From assembly GCA_028819435.1 (NCBI GenBank), contig JAPPLK010000024.1, forward strand, positions 1 through 61,561: a DNA stretch of 61,561 nt, given 5' to 3'. This document shows positions 33,254 through 42,491 of the stretch, one piece after another. Source of the DNA: Nitrospira sp. (lineage in GTDB: Bacteria; Nitrospirota; Nitrospiria; Nitrospirales; UBA8639). A program made the translations under genes and the position numbers. Numbering within the stretch: position 1 is the stretch's first letter; each line of letters opens with the position of its first letter. Below the pieces are notes generated by a model. It had not been told where the DNA came from and ran no database searches. It saw only the letters and a list, made by a program, of their open reading frames with translations.

Positions 33254-34411
33254 CTACCACTTGAAATGTTTGCTGAGCGTGAGTCCCTGTTGATGATAAC
33301 TGGACCCGATGGAGGCCCCGTACAGGCGTTCCGGCAGGTCCAACATGTGCTCGTACACCACCTTGAAAAACGTCTGGCCGTCGTGAATCAAAAACGGCAC
33401 GTCATGCGGCCTGACTTCCAGCACCACCTGGGTGCCTTTGCGCGGCCCGTCTCCTGCGCCGAAGCCCGGGTCGAAGAAGCCGGCGTAGTGGGTCCGCAAC
33501 TCACCAAAGGCTGCTTCGTAAGCCACCATCTCGGCCGCGTACCCCGCGGGCACTTTGATACGCTCATGGGAAGCCAGGATATAAAACTCCTCGGGTTCGA
33601 GTAACAGCGTATTATTGGATTGCCGGTAGATGGGTTCCCAGAAATCGAGCGCCGAATAATGCCCGGTCCTGGACAGGTCCACCACGTGACTGTTTTTCTT
33701 CGCCCGGTATCCCACGATTTCGCGGTCCATGCCGGAACCTCGCAGGTCGATTCGCAAGAACAGGCCGTGATCCACCCGGACGTCCGGCGCGGCCAGCGGG
33801 CGGGAATCCGCCTGGTCGTCGTCATTGTGGTACAGCAGCTTGGCCGACCGGTGCAAAGCACGGAGGCGCGAATCCGAGACCGCGGGCCGGCCGGTCAGGA
33901 GCCGGAGCTGGTTTAACGCCAAGCCGGTTTGCACGCGAATGGTAAACGACCGAGGCACGATCTCCAGGTAGAGGGGCCCCTGGTAACCCGCAGGAATTTC
34001 ATCGAACCCCGCGTTCAGGTCCGTGATGAGGCGCGTGAAAATATCCAGGCGTCCCGTGGAGCTTTTGGGGTTCGCTTTCCCACGAACGTCAGGGGGCAAG
34101 GCCACGCGTTCCAACAACGGCACCAGGTACACGTGTCCTTTTTCCAGGATCGCGCCTTGGGTCAGGTCGATCTCATACATGACCAACTCGGATTGGTAGA
34201 GATCCAGCACGTTCAATCGCTCGCTGATCTCCGAGCGTTCAGGAAGAAAGCTGCTGATCAAGCGGTACGCTTTGGTGCCGAGCCGGAGGTCCACGCTGGC
34301 CGGTTGGACCTGGCCGTCGGTGACCGCGGGATCAGCGTCGATCGCGCGGTCCCGAATCAAGGTCTTCAGGTGGGTGTCGGACAGAATCCCGTGCTTGCGC
34401 GTCCCGCCCAT
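33254..34411 (-). CDS. dcd: 2'-deoxycytidine 5'-triphosphate deaminase (long, two-domain form)
   Basis: The enzyme makes dUTP from dCTP for thymidylate synthesis. The 385-residue form is about twice the usual ~190 and contains two dUTPase-like trimer folds. One has VQPASVDLRLG and RGKANPKSSTGRLDIFTR; the other has LEPEEFYILASHERIKVPAGYAAEM and GFFDPGFG. Long Dcd proteins of this type are known in alphaproteobacteria and some other phyla. The gene starts two bases after the kamA stop and is cotranscribed with it. Confidence 0.9.
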   Translation of the reverse strand: MGGTRKHGILSDTHLKTLIRDRAIDADPAVTDGQVQPASVDLRLGTKAYRLISSFLPERSEISERLNVLDLYQSELVMYEIDLTQGAILEKGHVYLVPLLERVALPPDVRGKANPKSSTGRLDIFTRLITDLNAGFDEIPAGYQGPLYLEIVPRSFTIRVQTGLALNQLRLLTGRPAVSDSRLRALHRSAKLLYHNDDDQADSRPLAAPDVRVDHGLFLRIDLRGSGMDREIVGYRAKKNSHVVDLSRTGHYSALDFWEPIYRQSNNTLLLEPEEFYILASHERIKVPAGYAAEMVAYEAAFGELRTHYAGFFDPGFGAGDGPRKGTQVVLEVRPHDVPFLIHDGQTFFKVVYEHMLDLPERLYGASIGSSYHQQGLTLSKHFKW

Positions 34412-34413
34412 CG

Positions 34414-35580
34414 TTATTCGTCCATGGCGCCCAGGCTACAGAGTCCCTCGGAAGCGGAGGTGCCGACCATGGGGAGTTCTCGTAGGCGACCCGGACTTCC
34501 CTCTCCCTCCGGGAGAGGGTCAGGGTGAGGGGTGGTTGGATCGGGCTGCGGATAATGGTAGGTCTTGTTTTCGTAATTTTTCAGGACCGCGCCGTTCTCA
34601 TCCAGGTTGAGCAGGTAGTCGGACGGCAACAGCGGAATTTTCCCGCCGCCGCCCGGGGCATCAATCACGAAATGCGGAACGGCCATGCCGCTGGTGTGCC
34701 CTTGCAACGACTGGATGATGGACAAGCCCGTTTCCACGGTCGTGCGGAAATGGTTGGTGCCCTTGGTCAGGTCGGCCTGGTACAGGTAATACGGCTTCAC
34801 GCGGGCCAGCAGGAGTTCGTGCATGAGCCGCTTCATCACGGCCGGATCATCATTCACCCCTTTCAGCAACACCGTTTGCGCGCCCAGGGGCACGCCGGCG
34901 TCAGCCAGGTGCCCGCAGGCCGCTTTCACGTCCGGGGTGAGTTCGTCGGGATGATTGAAATGCAGGTTCATATAGATCGGATGATACTGTTTGACGATCT
35001 CGCACAGTTCCGGGGTAATGCGCTGGGGTAGCGTCCCGGGCACGCGGGTACCGAACCGGATGAGTTCGAGGTGCGGAATGGTGCGGAGCGCCTTCAGGAT
35101 GCGTTCGATCAGGTGATCCGGCAACAACAGGGGATCGCCGCCCGAGAGGATCACGTCACGGACTTCCGTGTGCTCGCGAAGATAGGCGATGGCCTGGTCC
35201 AGTTCGCCCTTCTTTAAAAACCCGGGTTTGCCGACCAGCCGCTTGCGCGTACAGAACCGGCAGTAGATCGGACATTGATTCGTGACCATCAACAGCACGC
35301 GGTCCGGATAGCGATGGACCAGGTGCGGGACGGGACTATCGGTGTCTTCTTCCAGGGGATCGTCGGGCGCGTCGAAGTCGTCCATCTCAACGGCATCCGG
35401 CACCACCTGTTTCCAGATCGCGTCGCCCTGCTCCTTGATCGTGGCGAGCACCGTGGGCGTGATCCGCATGGGGTACGGGCCGACGACCTGCTCCACCTCT
35501 TTGGGATCCACGCCGAGATGTTTCGCCAAATCGTCGGGTTTGGTGATGCTCTGGGCCAGGATACGTTTCCAATCATCCAT
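34414..35580 (-). CDS. kamA: KamA-family radical SAM aminomutase
   Basis: A radical SAM enzyme related to lysine 2,3-aminomutase and EF-P lysine mutase (EpmB). The Fe-S motif is C103-x3-C107-xx-C110 (NQCPIYCRFC); GGDPLLLPD and the PLP-binding region (HFVIDAPGGGGKIPLLP) follow. I start at 35580, where a GAGG sits eight bases upstream, rather than 35586. The natural end near YHYPQP is extended by ~35 residues encoded by a palindromic repeat (HPDPLPEGEG) and what follows it. It overlaps no neighbour but is two bases from dcd. Whether lysine or an EF-P lysine is the substrate is open. Confidence 0.88.
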   Translation of the reverse strand: MDDWKRILAQSITKPDDLAKHLGVDPKEVEQVVGPYPMRITPTVLATIKEQGDAIWKQVVPDAVEMDDFDAPDDPLEEDTDSPVPHLVHRYPDRVLLMVTNQCPIYCRFCTRKRLVGKPGFLKKGELDQAIAYLREHTEVRDVILSGGDPLLLPDHLIERILKALRTIPHLELIRFGTRVPGTLPQRITPELCEIVKQYHPIYMNLHFNHPDELTPDVKAACGHLADAGVPLGAQTVLLKGVNDDPAVMKRLMHELLLARVKPYYLYQADLTKGTNHFRTTVETGLSIIQSLQGHTSGMAVPHFVIDAPGGGGKIPLLPSDYLLNLDENGAVLKNYENKTYHYPQPDPTTPHPDPLPEGEGSPGRLRELPMVGTSASEGLCSLGAMDE

Positions 35581-35675
35581 CGGCATGCCTCGTTACTCGG
35601 AGTGATAGTGGTGTGCACATTGCGGAACAGGCGGACTGTAGGAACAATAACACTTTTATACTCGATCTCCAACTC

Positions 35676-35785
35676 ATCCGGGACGGCACAGGGGCCGTCC
35701 CCTACGGTCTCTCTGACGCCGCCATCCGTGTAGGGACAACCCCCTGTGGTTGTCCGTCGCGAAATAGCCCGTCCATTCAGGCCAT
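35676..35785. repeat. Dispersed GGGACGGCACAGGGGCCGTCCC repeats
   Basis: GGGACGGCACAGGGGCCGTCCC and TAGGGACAACCCCCTGTGGTTGTCC are hairpin units. Close copies sit at about 45985-46015 and 46075-46150. No gene lies in 35587-35793. Confidence 0.65.
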
Positions 35786-35793
35786 AAACGCCC

Positions 35794-37287
35794 CTACCCA
35801 GCCGTCATCGCGCACGGAGCCAGGATGGCATCGCGCATGCCGTGCAGCACTTTTTTGTCCTTGGGACACACCGTCGCCAGAATCCCGCCGAGCGTCACCT
35901 CGTCGTCGGACACGAAATAATACGGGGACAGCCGCGCCCGCCCCTCCATTGATTCAAGTTGCCCGGTGCGCTCGTCCCAATAGGTCATCTCGTACGACCG
36001 GCCCTTGTGGAACGCCTGGAACACGTAGGGCGTCGAGGTAAAGGCATCCAGCGCATGATCCAGCTTCGCCGCCCAGGCGGACTGAGGGATATCATGCCCC
36101 ACGACGACCCCGCGGCTGCCCCAGGCCAGCTCCGAAAACCCCGACGGCTTCAGGACGCATTGGCGCTGCTTCTGCGTGGCCCGGGCCAACTGTCGCCAAT
36201 CGGACACGGCTTTCCCGTCAAGCGTGAGGTCCGGGATGATCGCGGACGGCGGCAGGGGACGCGGGTCCACGACCCAAGTCCTGGGCATGACCTGCCGGAG
36301 ATGCTCGAACACGTCCGGCCCCAGCGCGTCGGACCAGAAACCCTCCAGCATGGGGTGATGCAGGAGGGCGAAGGCCAGCTTCTCCTCCATCCAGGGCTTA
36401 TACGGCGGCGTCACGCTCACTCGGCCCTTCTTGGCGCTGTACATGAGCAATTCGGATTTCGGAACGTTTTCCAGGTCGAAGAGTTCAAAAAACCGGTAGA
36501 CGTGCGAGACGGGCCGTTCCCCGGAAGGCGTGCGCGCGAACAACGCAGGGGAGAACGAGCCCTCGTCCTCGCTGAACCGCAGGTCCCGGGGATGCACGCA
36601 ATACACGTCCATGCCCGCGGACCGGAGCCGGCACGCCACCCAGTCCATTTCGGTCCGGTAATCTTCGGCCTCATCGGACACCACGATGGCGACACAACTC
36701 GCATCTTCACTGGTTGTATCCCCGGACCGGAACAGCATGGCAAACCCCTCGATCATGCCGTCGGCTCCGCCGACCAGCGGATCACCCAGCGCGGCGTAAG
36801 CCGAGGACAAACTGCCCGTGATCCCGATGCCGCCGGGGACGGAATCCAACTCCGTGATCGTCATACCGGCCTCGGTCGGGATCACGTCGGGCCGGATCAC
36901 CCGGGGGAGCGCCTCGCGAAACCGTTTCATGCGGGCATACTCCAACAGGGCCGGCGGCTTGCCTTGATCCAGGTACTGGTGTACCCAGAACGGTTGCCGG
37001 CCCTTGACGCTGTCCAGGTACAGCCGGTTGAGCGCCTTCGAAAACGACCAGAGCCGGAAGCCCAGGTCTTCGAAGAACGACACCTCATCTGCGGTCAACT
37101 GGAACGGAACGGGTGACACGCGCCAGGCCGGTGAAGACTCGAACAGCCCCGCCGCTTGCAGGGCATCATGCACGGCCGAGCAGCGCCGGCCCTCTTCGCT
37201 CAGCGGAGGCGCGGGAGAGAAGCCGGAAGGGGACGCCGTATCCGAACACTGCTGAAGCATGGGACCTGCCGTCGGGCCGTGGGCCAT
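35794..37287 (-). CDS. Unassigned 497-residue protein, possibly ATP-grasp-like
   Basis: I do not recognise the family with certainty. The C-terminal half shows features reminiscent of ATP-grasp enzymes: CVLKPSGFSELAWGSRGVVVG resembles the lysine/glycine-rich nucleotide-binding strand, and EGRARLSPYYFVSDDEVTLGGILATVCPKDKK could supply metal-site residues. The N-terminal half has VIRPDVIPTEAGMTITELDSVPGGIG. No signal peptide or membrane helix is seen. It stands alone, divergent from a lipoprotein gene. An enzyme ligating small molecules or peptides is possible but unproven. Confidence 0.6.
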   Translation of the reverse strand: MAHGPTAGPMLQQCSDTASPSGFSPAPPLSEEGRRCSAVHDALQAAGLFESSPAWRVSPVPFQLTADEVSFFEDLGFRLWSFSKALNRLYLDSVKGRQPFWVHQYLDQGKPPALLEYARMKRFREALPRVIRPDVIPTEAGMTITELDSVPGGIGITGSLSSAYAALGDPLVGGADGMIEGFAMLFRSGDTTSEDASCVAIVVSDEAEDYRTEMDWVACRLRSAGMDVYCVHPRDLRFSEDEGSFSPALFARTPSGERPVSHVYRFFELFDLENVPKSELLMYSAKKGRVSVTPPYKPWMEEKLAFALLHHPMLEGFWSDALGPDVFEHLRQVMPRTWVVDPRPLPPSAIIPDLTLDGKAVSDWRQLARATQKQRQCVLKPSGFSELAWGSRGVVVGHDIPQSAWAAKLDHALDAFTSTPYVFQAFHKGRSYEMTYWDERTGQLESMEGRARLSPYYFVSDDEVTLGGILATVCPKDKKVLHGMRDAILAPCAMTAG

Positions 37288-37436
37288 GAAAACCTCTCAG
37301 TGGATCGCAATGATGAAGGGGTGAAGAATGGACGTTGGTGGAGTTCGCAGGGCCGCAACGGAATAAACGATACAATCAAATAATAGCACGCCTTCTTTCG
37401 GGTAGACAAGCGAAGCAAGCGTCCACGTTGCCACAG

Positions 37437-37465
37437 TTGACGATGGTACGGAAGTGGGCTACCTT
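37437..37465 (+). promoter_or_regulatory. Possible promoter TTGACG-17-TACCTT
   Basis: Hexamers spaced 17 bases lie 60 bp upstream of the TbpB-like lipoprotein gene at 37525. Confidence 0.45.
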
Positions 37466-37524
37466 TCGTCGGCGGATGTGAGAGCCTTGTCTTGGATATG
37501 CCCGAACTCAAAGGAGAGCACCTG

Positions 37525-38451
37525 ATGAGACGATGTCGATTCCTCGTGGCAATGGGCTTTGTACTGGTTCTAAGCGGCTGCGGCGGGAGCGGCTTTCTGC
37601 CAATGATGGGGGAGCCGCTTGACCTGGAGACGGCACGGTCTGAACGGAGTGCGGTCGGGGCGGTGCGCAATTCGTTGCTGGTCAGTGATCTCGTGTTCGC
37701 GCCCGGCAACAGCCAGGGAGAACGCATCCGTGGCCACACGTCCTGTGGCCGGACAACGTGCCGGTCCACCATATTAGGTCAGCCGTATCTCCGGATCAGC
37801 TTGGGCACCAGCGCCGAAGCCGAGGGTTCAGGGTTCTTCGCCGGGGAGCCGATAGTCAGTGCGCTGGAACGCTACCGGGGCGTGGCCCTGGGCGCGTTTT
37901 TCCGCACGGACAGGCTGCGGACGGAGCACGTGGAAGTGGACACGGATATACTGTCGTATGAAGGCTGGATGCAGTACAGTTCGTTTGGCGCGGAACTCAA
38001 TACCATCACGCATGGGATCATCAGCTATGGGGACTTTCAGCGGGTGCTGACCGGGGAGCGGTATGGTTTGGCCAGTTCCTCCGGGATGGCGACGGGCACC
38101 AATCCGGTCGACGGCAGCGCCACCTGGACGGGAGTCGTGATAGGCGGGAGAATCAGTCATGATGCCCTAGTCGGAATAGGCGTGCGGGGCCATGCCACGC
38201 TCACCTATGATTTCATGAATGAGAACATCGACGTGTTCCTCACCAACGTCCAAAATAGCCAGCCCGAGGTAGATGGACGGCAGATCTATCCGAATATGAC
38301 GTGGCAGAACTTGCCGGTCAGGGATGGCCGGTTCGGGGCGGACTTCGATGCCCCCGATCTCGAAGGCCGGTTTTATGGTCCCAACCATGAAGAAGTCGGC
38401 GGTATCTTTGAACGCAACCAGATCATCGGAGCCTTCGGCGCGAAGCGCTAG
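37525..38451 (+). CDS. TbpB-like surface lipoprotein (short form)
   Basis: The 308-residue precursor has a lipoprotein signal ([18 protein letters not shown], lipobox LSGC). The ATG at 37525 has AAGGAG nine bases upstream; a start at 37492 would add 11 residues and spoil the signal. The C-terminal ~120 residues form a beta-rich domain ending [26 protein letters not shown], the ending typical of transferrin-binding-protein-B-like (TbpB_B_D) barrels. Such lipoproteins are moved to the cell surface by Slam. A Slam gene lies at 56787. The ligand is unknown. The next gene, a CbbQ-like ATPase, follows after a repeat. Confidence 0.8.
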   Translation: MRRCRFLVAMGFVLVLSGCGGSGFLPMMGEPLDLETARSERSAVGAVRNSLLVSDLVFAPGNSQGERIRGHTSCGRTTCRSTILGQPYLRISLGTSAEAEGSGFFAGEPIVSALERYRGVALGAFFRTDRLRTEHVEVDTDILSYEGWMQYSSFGAELNTITHGIISYGDFQRVLTGERYGLASSSGMATGTNPVDGSATWTGVVIGGRISHDALVGIGVRGHATLTYDFMNENIDVFLTNVQNSQPEVDGRQIYPNMTWQNLPVRDGRFGADFDAPDLEGRFYGPNHEEVGGIFERNQIIGAFGAKR

Positions 38452-38461
38452 AAGCAGACTT

Positions 38462-38500
38462 GCTCCCTCTCCCCTTGAGGGAGAGGGCTGGGGTGAGGGG
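38462..38500. repeat. Palindromic CCCTCTCC-GAGGGAGAGGG repeat
   Basis: CTCCCTCTCCCCTTGAGGGAGAGGG-CTGGGGTGAGGGG is the common family found also at about 25769, 32511, 32604, 34497, 45087, 48823, 56890 and 56987. Confidence 0.75.
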
Positions 38501-38515
38501 AAACGCAGGGCACAC

Positions 38516-39328
38516 GTGAAAGGACACGAAATCGACGTCGAGCAATACCGGATCACCGAAGAGCCGTTTTATGAAGAGATCAACGGTGAAATCGGGCTCG
38601 CCGACGTTGCGGCGCAACAGCATCTACCGGTGATGCTCAAAGGCCCGACGGGCTGCGGCAAGACCCGGTTCGTGCAACACCTGGCCTACCGGCTGAAGCG
38701 CCCGCTGATCACGGTGGCCTGCCATGAGGACCTGACCGCGTCGGACCTGGTGGGCCGGTACTTGCTCAAAGGAGAAGAAACGATATGGATGGACGGCCCG
38801 CTGACCCTCGGGGTGAAACACGGGGCCATCGTTTACCTGGATGAAATCGTCGAAGCCCGAAAAGATACCACCGTGGTCGTACACCCGCTCGGCGACGACC
38901 GCCGGTTTCTGCCGATCGAAAAACGCGGACAGGTCATCGAAGCGGTCGATGACTTCATGCTCGTGATTTCCTACAACCCCGGCTACCAGAGCGTGCTCAA
39001 GGAATTGAAGCAAAGCACGAAACAGCGGTTCATGGCGATCGAGTTCACGTATCCGCCCGCGGACGTGGAAACGAAAATTATCGAGCATGAAGCCGGCGTG
39101 GCCAAGGACGTGGCCCAGCGGCTCGTCAAACTCGGGGGCAAGGTGCGGACCCTGCGCAACCACGGGCTCGAAGAAGGCGTCAGCACGCGACTGCTCATTT
39201 ACGCCGGCACCCTCATGCGGCAAGGCGTGACCCCGGAGCGGGCCTGTGAGGTGGCGGTCATCCAGCCCATCACGGACGACGCGGACATGCACCGCAGCAT
39301 ACAAGAACTGGTCAAAGCGATCTTTTAA
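38516..39328 (+). CDS. CbbQ/NirQ/NorQ/GpvN-family AAA+ ATPase
   Basis: A 271-residue MoxR-branch AAA+ ATPase. The GTG at 38516 has AGGG six bases upstream and gives the usual family length. Walker A is [28 protein letters not shown] is the family motif, Walker B is [13 protein letters not shown], and ISYNPGYQS is sensor 1. Relatives insert metal cofactors or activate Rubisco and nitric oxide or nitrite reductases, normally with a VWA-domain partner (CbbO/NorD). No such partner is adjacent: a lipoprotein precedes and an unrelated defence-like pair follows. The client is therefore unknown. Confidence 0.9.
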   Translation: MKGHEIDVEQYRITEEPFYEEINGEIGLADVAAQQHLPVMLKGPTGCGKTRFVQHLAYRLKRPLITVACHEDLTASDLVGRYLLKGEETIWMDGPLTLGVKHGAIVYLDEIVEARKDTTVVVHPLGDDRRFLPIEKRGQVIEAVDDFMLVISYNPGYQSVLKELKQSTKQRFMAIEFTYPPADVETKIIEHEAGVAKDVAQRLVKLGGKVRTLRNHGLEEGVSTRLLIYAGTLMRQGVTPERACEVAVIQPITDDADMHRSIQELVKAIF

Positions 39329-39385
39329 TGAGCCTGCCATAGTGCTTACATGGAGGTGAGGGAACGAGTTCCCTCTCAATATCAA

Positions 39386-40426
39386 ATGATCAGGTCACTC
39401 GATATAGAAAACTTCCGCTGCTTTGCCAGTGTCCGCGCGGGCAATATCCGCCGCTTTACCATTGTTACTGGCGAGAATGGGAGTGGGAAGACAGCTCTTT
39501 TGGAAGCGCTCTTCGTTTCCGGGGGCGGGAGTCAAGAAATATGCCTCCGAGCAGGAGCGTGGCGTGGGAATGAATTAATAATTGCAAATACTCTGTCTTC
39601 TGCTAGCTCAGTATTTGAAGATTTATTCCATAAATTTAATGTAGGAGCTGGACTCAAGATATCATTTGAGGATACCCGCAAAAATAGACGAGAGGTACAG
39701 GTCATTGCAGATGATGAAGTGGTAAATATTCCAGTTAACTCTAAATTGTCGGAATCCTCTCTTTTATCGACGGGGTTAAGATTTTTTTGGAAGACACCAG
39801 ATGGAGATTTTGAACCACAAATTGAAGTGACACCTAAAGAAATACGCGTATCGAAAGTTGTTAATCCCTATCCAATGATTATGCTCAATCAACTCACTTT
39901 TCAATCTCCTATAGAGAATGCACAACGGTATTCAGACCTGTCGACGAAAAACCAAGAAAAGACTGTTATTGAAACCCTTCAAGGATTATTCCCGCAGGTC
40001 GAGGATTTAAGCATTCAGGTAAAGGGAAATTCCCCTACACTTTTTGCCAAAGTTAAAGGCGTTGATCGCAAAATGCCACTGGGGTTGGTTTCGGCAGGAA
40101 TCCATAAATTCTTGGCAATTCTTTTGGCTATTACCTCTACTCCTCGTGGGGCGGTTCTTATTGATGAAGTCGAAAACGGGTTATATTACAAACTCCTGAC
40201 TCCCATGTGGGAAATGCTTATGAAGCACTGTATAGAGAATAAGTGCCAATTGATTGTGACAACCCACAGTAAGGAATTTTTGGATTCCCTTGCCCCGCTT
40301 ATTGCTTGCAATGAACAAGATTTCAGTTTGCTGCGAACCGAATGGAAGAACGGTGAAGCAACTATATCGAGCTTTAGCGGAAAAGAATTCGCGGCAGCGC
40401 TTAAGAATGGATTTGAAGTTCGATAG
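39386..40426 (+). CDS. ABC/OLD-type AAA ATPase of a two-gene defence-like module
   Basis: From MIRSLDIENFRCF the 346-residue protein is a RecF/SMC-like ATPase. Walker A is GENGSGKT (residues 29-36), and Walker B is AVLIDEVENGLYY, followed by the H-loop TTHSKEF. It has no long coiled coil. An alternative start at 39350 adds 12 residues; neither has a good ribosome site, and homology favours 39386. The gene is visibly richer in A/T than its neighbours, a sign of transfer. It touches a DUF3226 gene, a layout like PARIS, AbiL or OLD-nuclease pairs. Role inferred: phage sensor or effector-controlling ATPase. Confidence 0.82.
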   Translation: MIRSLDIENFRCFASVRAGNIRRFTIVTGENGSGKTALLEALFVSGGGSQEICLRAGAWRGNELIIANTLSSASSVFEDLFHKFNVGAGLKISFEDTRKNRREVQVIADDEVVNIPVNSKLSESSLLSTGLRFFWKTPDGDFEPQIEVTPKEIRVSKVVNPYPMIMLNQLTFQSPIENAQRYSDLSTKNQEKTVIETLQGLFPQVEDLSIQVKGNSPTLFAKVKGVDRKMPLGLVSAGIHKFLAILLAITSTPRGAVLIDEVENGLYYKLLTPMWEMLMKHCIENKCQLIVTTHSKEFLDSLAPLIACNEQDFSLLRTEWKNGEATISSFSGKEFAAALKNGFEVR

Positions 40427-41106
40427 TGACCATGGATAGATTCGACAAGGAGAATAGGAGTGAATTGACAAAACCGAATTTGGTTATCTGTGAAGGAAAG
40501 GGCGATGCGGCGTTTTTTCGACACGTCCTTGATGCGAATGAGATTTCAGGTTTTCAGGTAGGATTTCCGAACGGTGAAACGGCAGGCGGAAAGTTTGGTT
40601 CTACTGGATTTGGGAAATACCTTGAGGGGCTCAAGGTAAGGAGTGGATATAAAACATTAAAGCATATTGTCATTGCAAGAGATTCTGATATAGACCCCTC
40701 AAAGTCTTTTGATGAAGTATGCGATCAAATACAGAATGCCGGTGGATACGAGGTCCCGGATAAACCGCTTGCCCGCACCGAAGGCAAAGATCCGACTCTG
40801 TCGGTATTGCTAGTGCCTCATAGCGAAAAACCTGGCAATCTTGAAACACTATTTCTTGATGCGATGACTTTAGACGAGCAAGATAAGGATTGCTTTGAGA
40901 CATACTTTGAGTGCTTGAAATTAGACGCATTCGAAATAACGGTATCATCGAAGAAAAAGTTGACAACCATAATTGCCGCCAAAAATGACAAAAACCCAAG
41001 TTGTAGCTTAGCCTACATCTGGAGTACAGAGCAGAAGAAATACAACCCAATCAACATAAAACATTCAATGATATCCAACATCGTTAAATTTCTTCAATCA
41101 TTCTGA
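40426..41106 (+). CDS. DUF3226 (TOPRIM-like) partner of the ABC ATPase
   Basis: The 226-residue protein has the DUF3226 signature, related to TOPRIM/OLD nucleases: NLVICEGKGDAAFFRHVLD with the catalytic-type Glu near residue 23, and HIVIARDSDIDPSKSF supplying the acidic DxD. GNLETLFLDAM closes the core. The GTG overlaps the ATPase stop (TAGTG); an ATG at 40432 is also possible. It is A/T-rich like its partner. By analogy with AriB or OLD nucleases it may cut nucleic acid once released by the ATPase. That is inference from family and pairing. Confidence 0.8.
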   Translation: MTMDRFDKENRSELTKPNLVICEGKGDAAFFRHVLDANEISGFQVGFPNGETAGGKFGSTGFGKYLEGLKVRSGYKTLKHIVIARDSDIDPSKSFDEVCDQIQNAGGYEVPDKPLARTEGKDPTLSVLLVPHSEKPGNLETLFLDAMTLDEQDKDCFETYFECLKLDAFEITVSSKKKLTTIIAAKNDKNPSCSLAYIWSTEQKKYNPINIKHSMISNIVKFLQSF

Positions 41107-41197
41107 AGCGTCGGGCCGCTTCCATTTCAGTCGACATCAGAACAACGTGAACTAGCGGAAGTAACCCCCCGGTTAGACAGCGTTTTCACATCCCCGC

Positions 41198-42076
41198 ATG
41201 TCCGAACCACAAAACATTATCGCCGTCGTCTACGACTTCGATCACACCCTGAGCCCGCAGTACATGCAGGACCAGACGATCCTGCCGCACGCCGGGCTCG
41301 ATCCGCAGGCCTTCTGGCAAAGCTGTACCGCGCTCATCACACAACAAGGCTACGACCAGGAACTCGCGTATATGAAGCGGATGCTGGAGCACGACGCGAT
41401 TCGCACCCTTTCCAACCGGGACCTCCAAGGGATGGGCGCGCAACTCACGTTTTTCCCCGGCATCCCGGACTGCTTCGGCGAATTGAACGCCATCATCCAA
41501 CAACCCAAATATCAGGAATGGGACATTCATTTGGAACACTACGTGGTCAGTTCGGGATTGGAAGCGATCCTGGCAGGCAGTGAGATCGCGAAGTGGACCA
41601 AAGCCATCTGGGGATGCCAGTTCGATGAAGCCGACGGGCACGTCAGTTTCCCCAAGCGCACCATCAGTCATACGCAAAAAACGCAATATCTCTTCCGGGT
41701 CAACAAAAACCTGCTGGACCCGGCCCAGGACGTGAACGACCACGTGCCGGAAGAAGCCAGGCGCGTGCCGTTCCCCCATATGATCTACGTGGGGGACGGC
41801 CCGACCGACGTGCCGTGTTTCACCGTTATCAAGAAGCACGGCGGCCTCGCCGTGGCCGTGTACAACCCGGACGATCCCACGCGCCGGTCATTCAAAAAAT
41901 GTTACGACCTTGCGCACCATGCCGACCGCGTGCATTTCATGGCCCCGGCCGATTACCGTAGCGGGAGTCCACTCCGCATGATTCTGGAACAACACCTCAC
42001 CGAAATCGCCGACGGCATCGTCGAACGCCGCCGCCGCGCCATCGCCGCCACCCGCGTCGCCGCCCCCCCGCCGTGA
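41198..42076 (+). CDS. HAD-superfamily phosphatase (phosphoserine phosphatase-like)
   Basis: A 292-residue HAD hydrolase. Motif I is YDFDHTLSP (nucleophile near residue 13), motif II sits in YVVSSGLEAIL, and motif IV is YVGDGPTDVPCF. The cap region between motifs I and II is ~100 residues, as in SerB-like enzymes. The alanine/arginine-rich tail (RRRAIAATRVAAPPP) is low complexity. The substrate is unknown. GC-rich composition contrasts sharply with the preceding module. Confidence 0.85.
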   Translation: MSEPQNIIAVVYDFDHTLSPQYMQDQTILPHAGLDPQAFWQSCTALITQQGYDQELAYMKRMLEHDAIRTLSNRDLQGMGAQLTFFPGIPDCFGELNAIIQQPKYQEWDIHLEHYVVSSGLEAILAGSEIAKWTKAIWGCQFDEADGHVSFPKRTISHTQKTQYLFRVNKNLLDPAQDVNDHVPEEARRVPFPHMIYVGDGPTDVPCFTVIKKHGGLAVAVYNPDDPTRRSFKKCYDLAHHADRVHFMAPADYRSGSPLRMILEQHLTEIADGIVERRRRAIAATRVAAPPP

Positions 42077-42121
42077 CGGAGAAATGGGCGCCAGCCTGTG
42101 TTCCTCTCCGTCATTCCCGTA

Positions 42122-42345
42122 TGTGTTCACTAATTCGTTGACAGAATGCTCAGATTGAACAGGGTGACTGTATTCTTTTCCTCCCCTTTGTAAGGGGAGG
42201 CCGAGCTAGGCATGCCCCCGCGAAAGCGGGGGTGGGGTAGAACTGTCTCTCCATGAGGTTTCCAGGCTTCTACCTCCCCTCGCCCCTCCTTACAAAGGAG
42301 GGGAAAAAGGCGGGCTGGAAATGTGTCAACGAATGACTGAACACA
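42122..42345. mobile_element. MITE copy A with 22-bp terminal inverted repeats
   Basis: Left end TGTGTTCACTAATTCGTTGA (plus CA) and right end TGTCAACGAATGACTGAACA (plus CA) are inverted repeats with two mismatches. The 224-bp interior has no gene but carries two CCCCTCCTTTGTAAGG-type hairpins. Copy B at 60836-61033 is nearly identical except for a ~30-bp internal difference near a CCCCCGCGAAAGCGGGGG hairpin. This is a non-autonomous element; no transposase with matching ends is in the window. Confidence 0.8.
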
Positions 42346-42425
42346 GACAGGGATGACAACTTGGTATTTTGTTCAGGATGACCACGCTGGTGCTTCGCTC
42401 CGCATATCCGGTGTCTGCCGGATGA

Positions 42426-42454
42426 TTGCGAAAACGCTACGAGAGGGGTACAGT
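42426..42454 (+). promoter_or_regulatory. Possible promoter TTGCGA-17-TACAGT
   Basis: Hexamers 17 bases apart lie 37 bp upstream of the secreted-protein ATG at 42492. Confidence 0.45.
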
Positions 42455-42491
42455 ACTGCTAGAGACAAGCCTTTGCCGCGGCAGGTGTATC

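Noticed and set aside
35959-37116. 385-codon open frame antisense to the 497-residue protein
   Set aside because: Composition is typical of a GC-rich antisense frame; the minus-strand protein has better residue patterns and a normal start.
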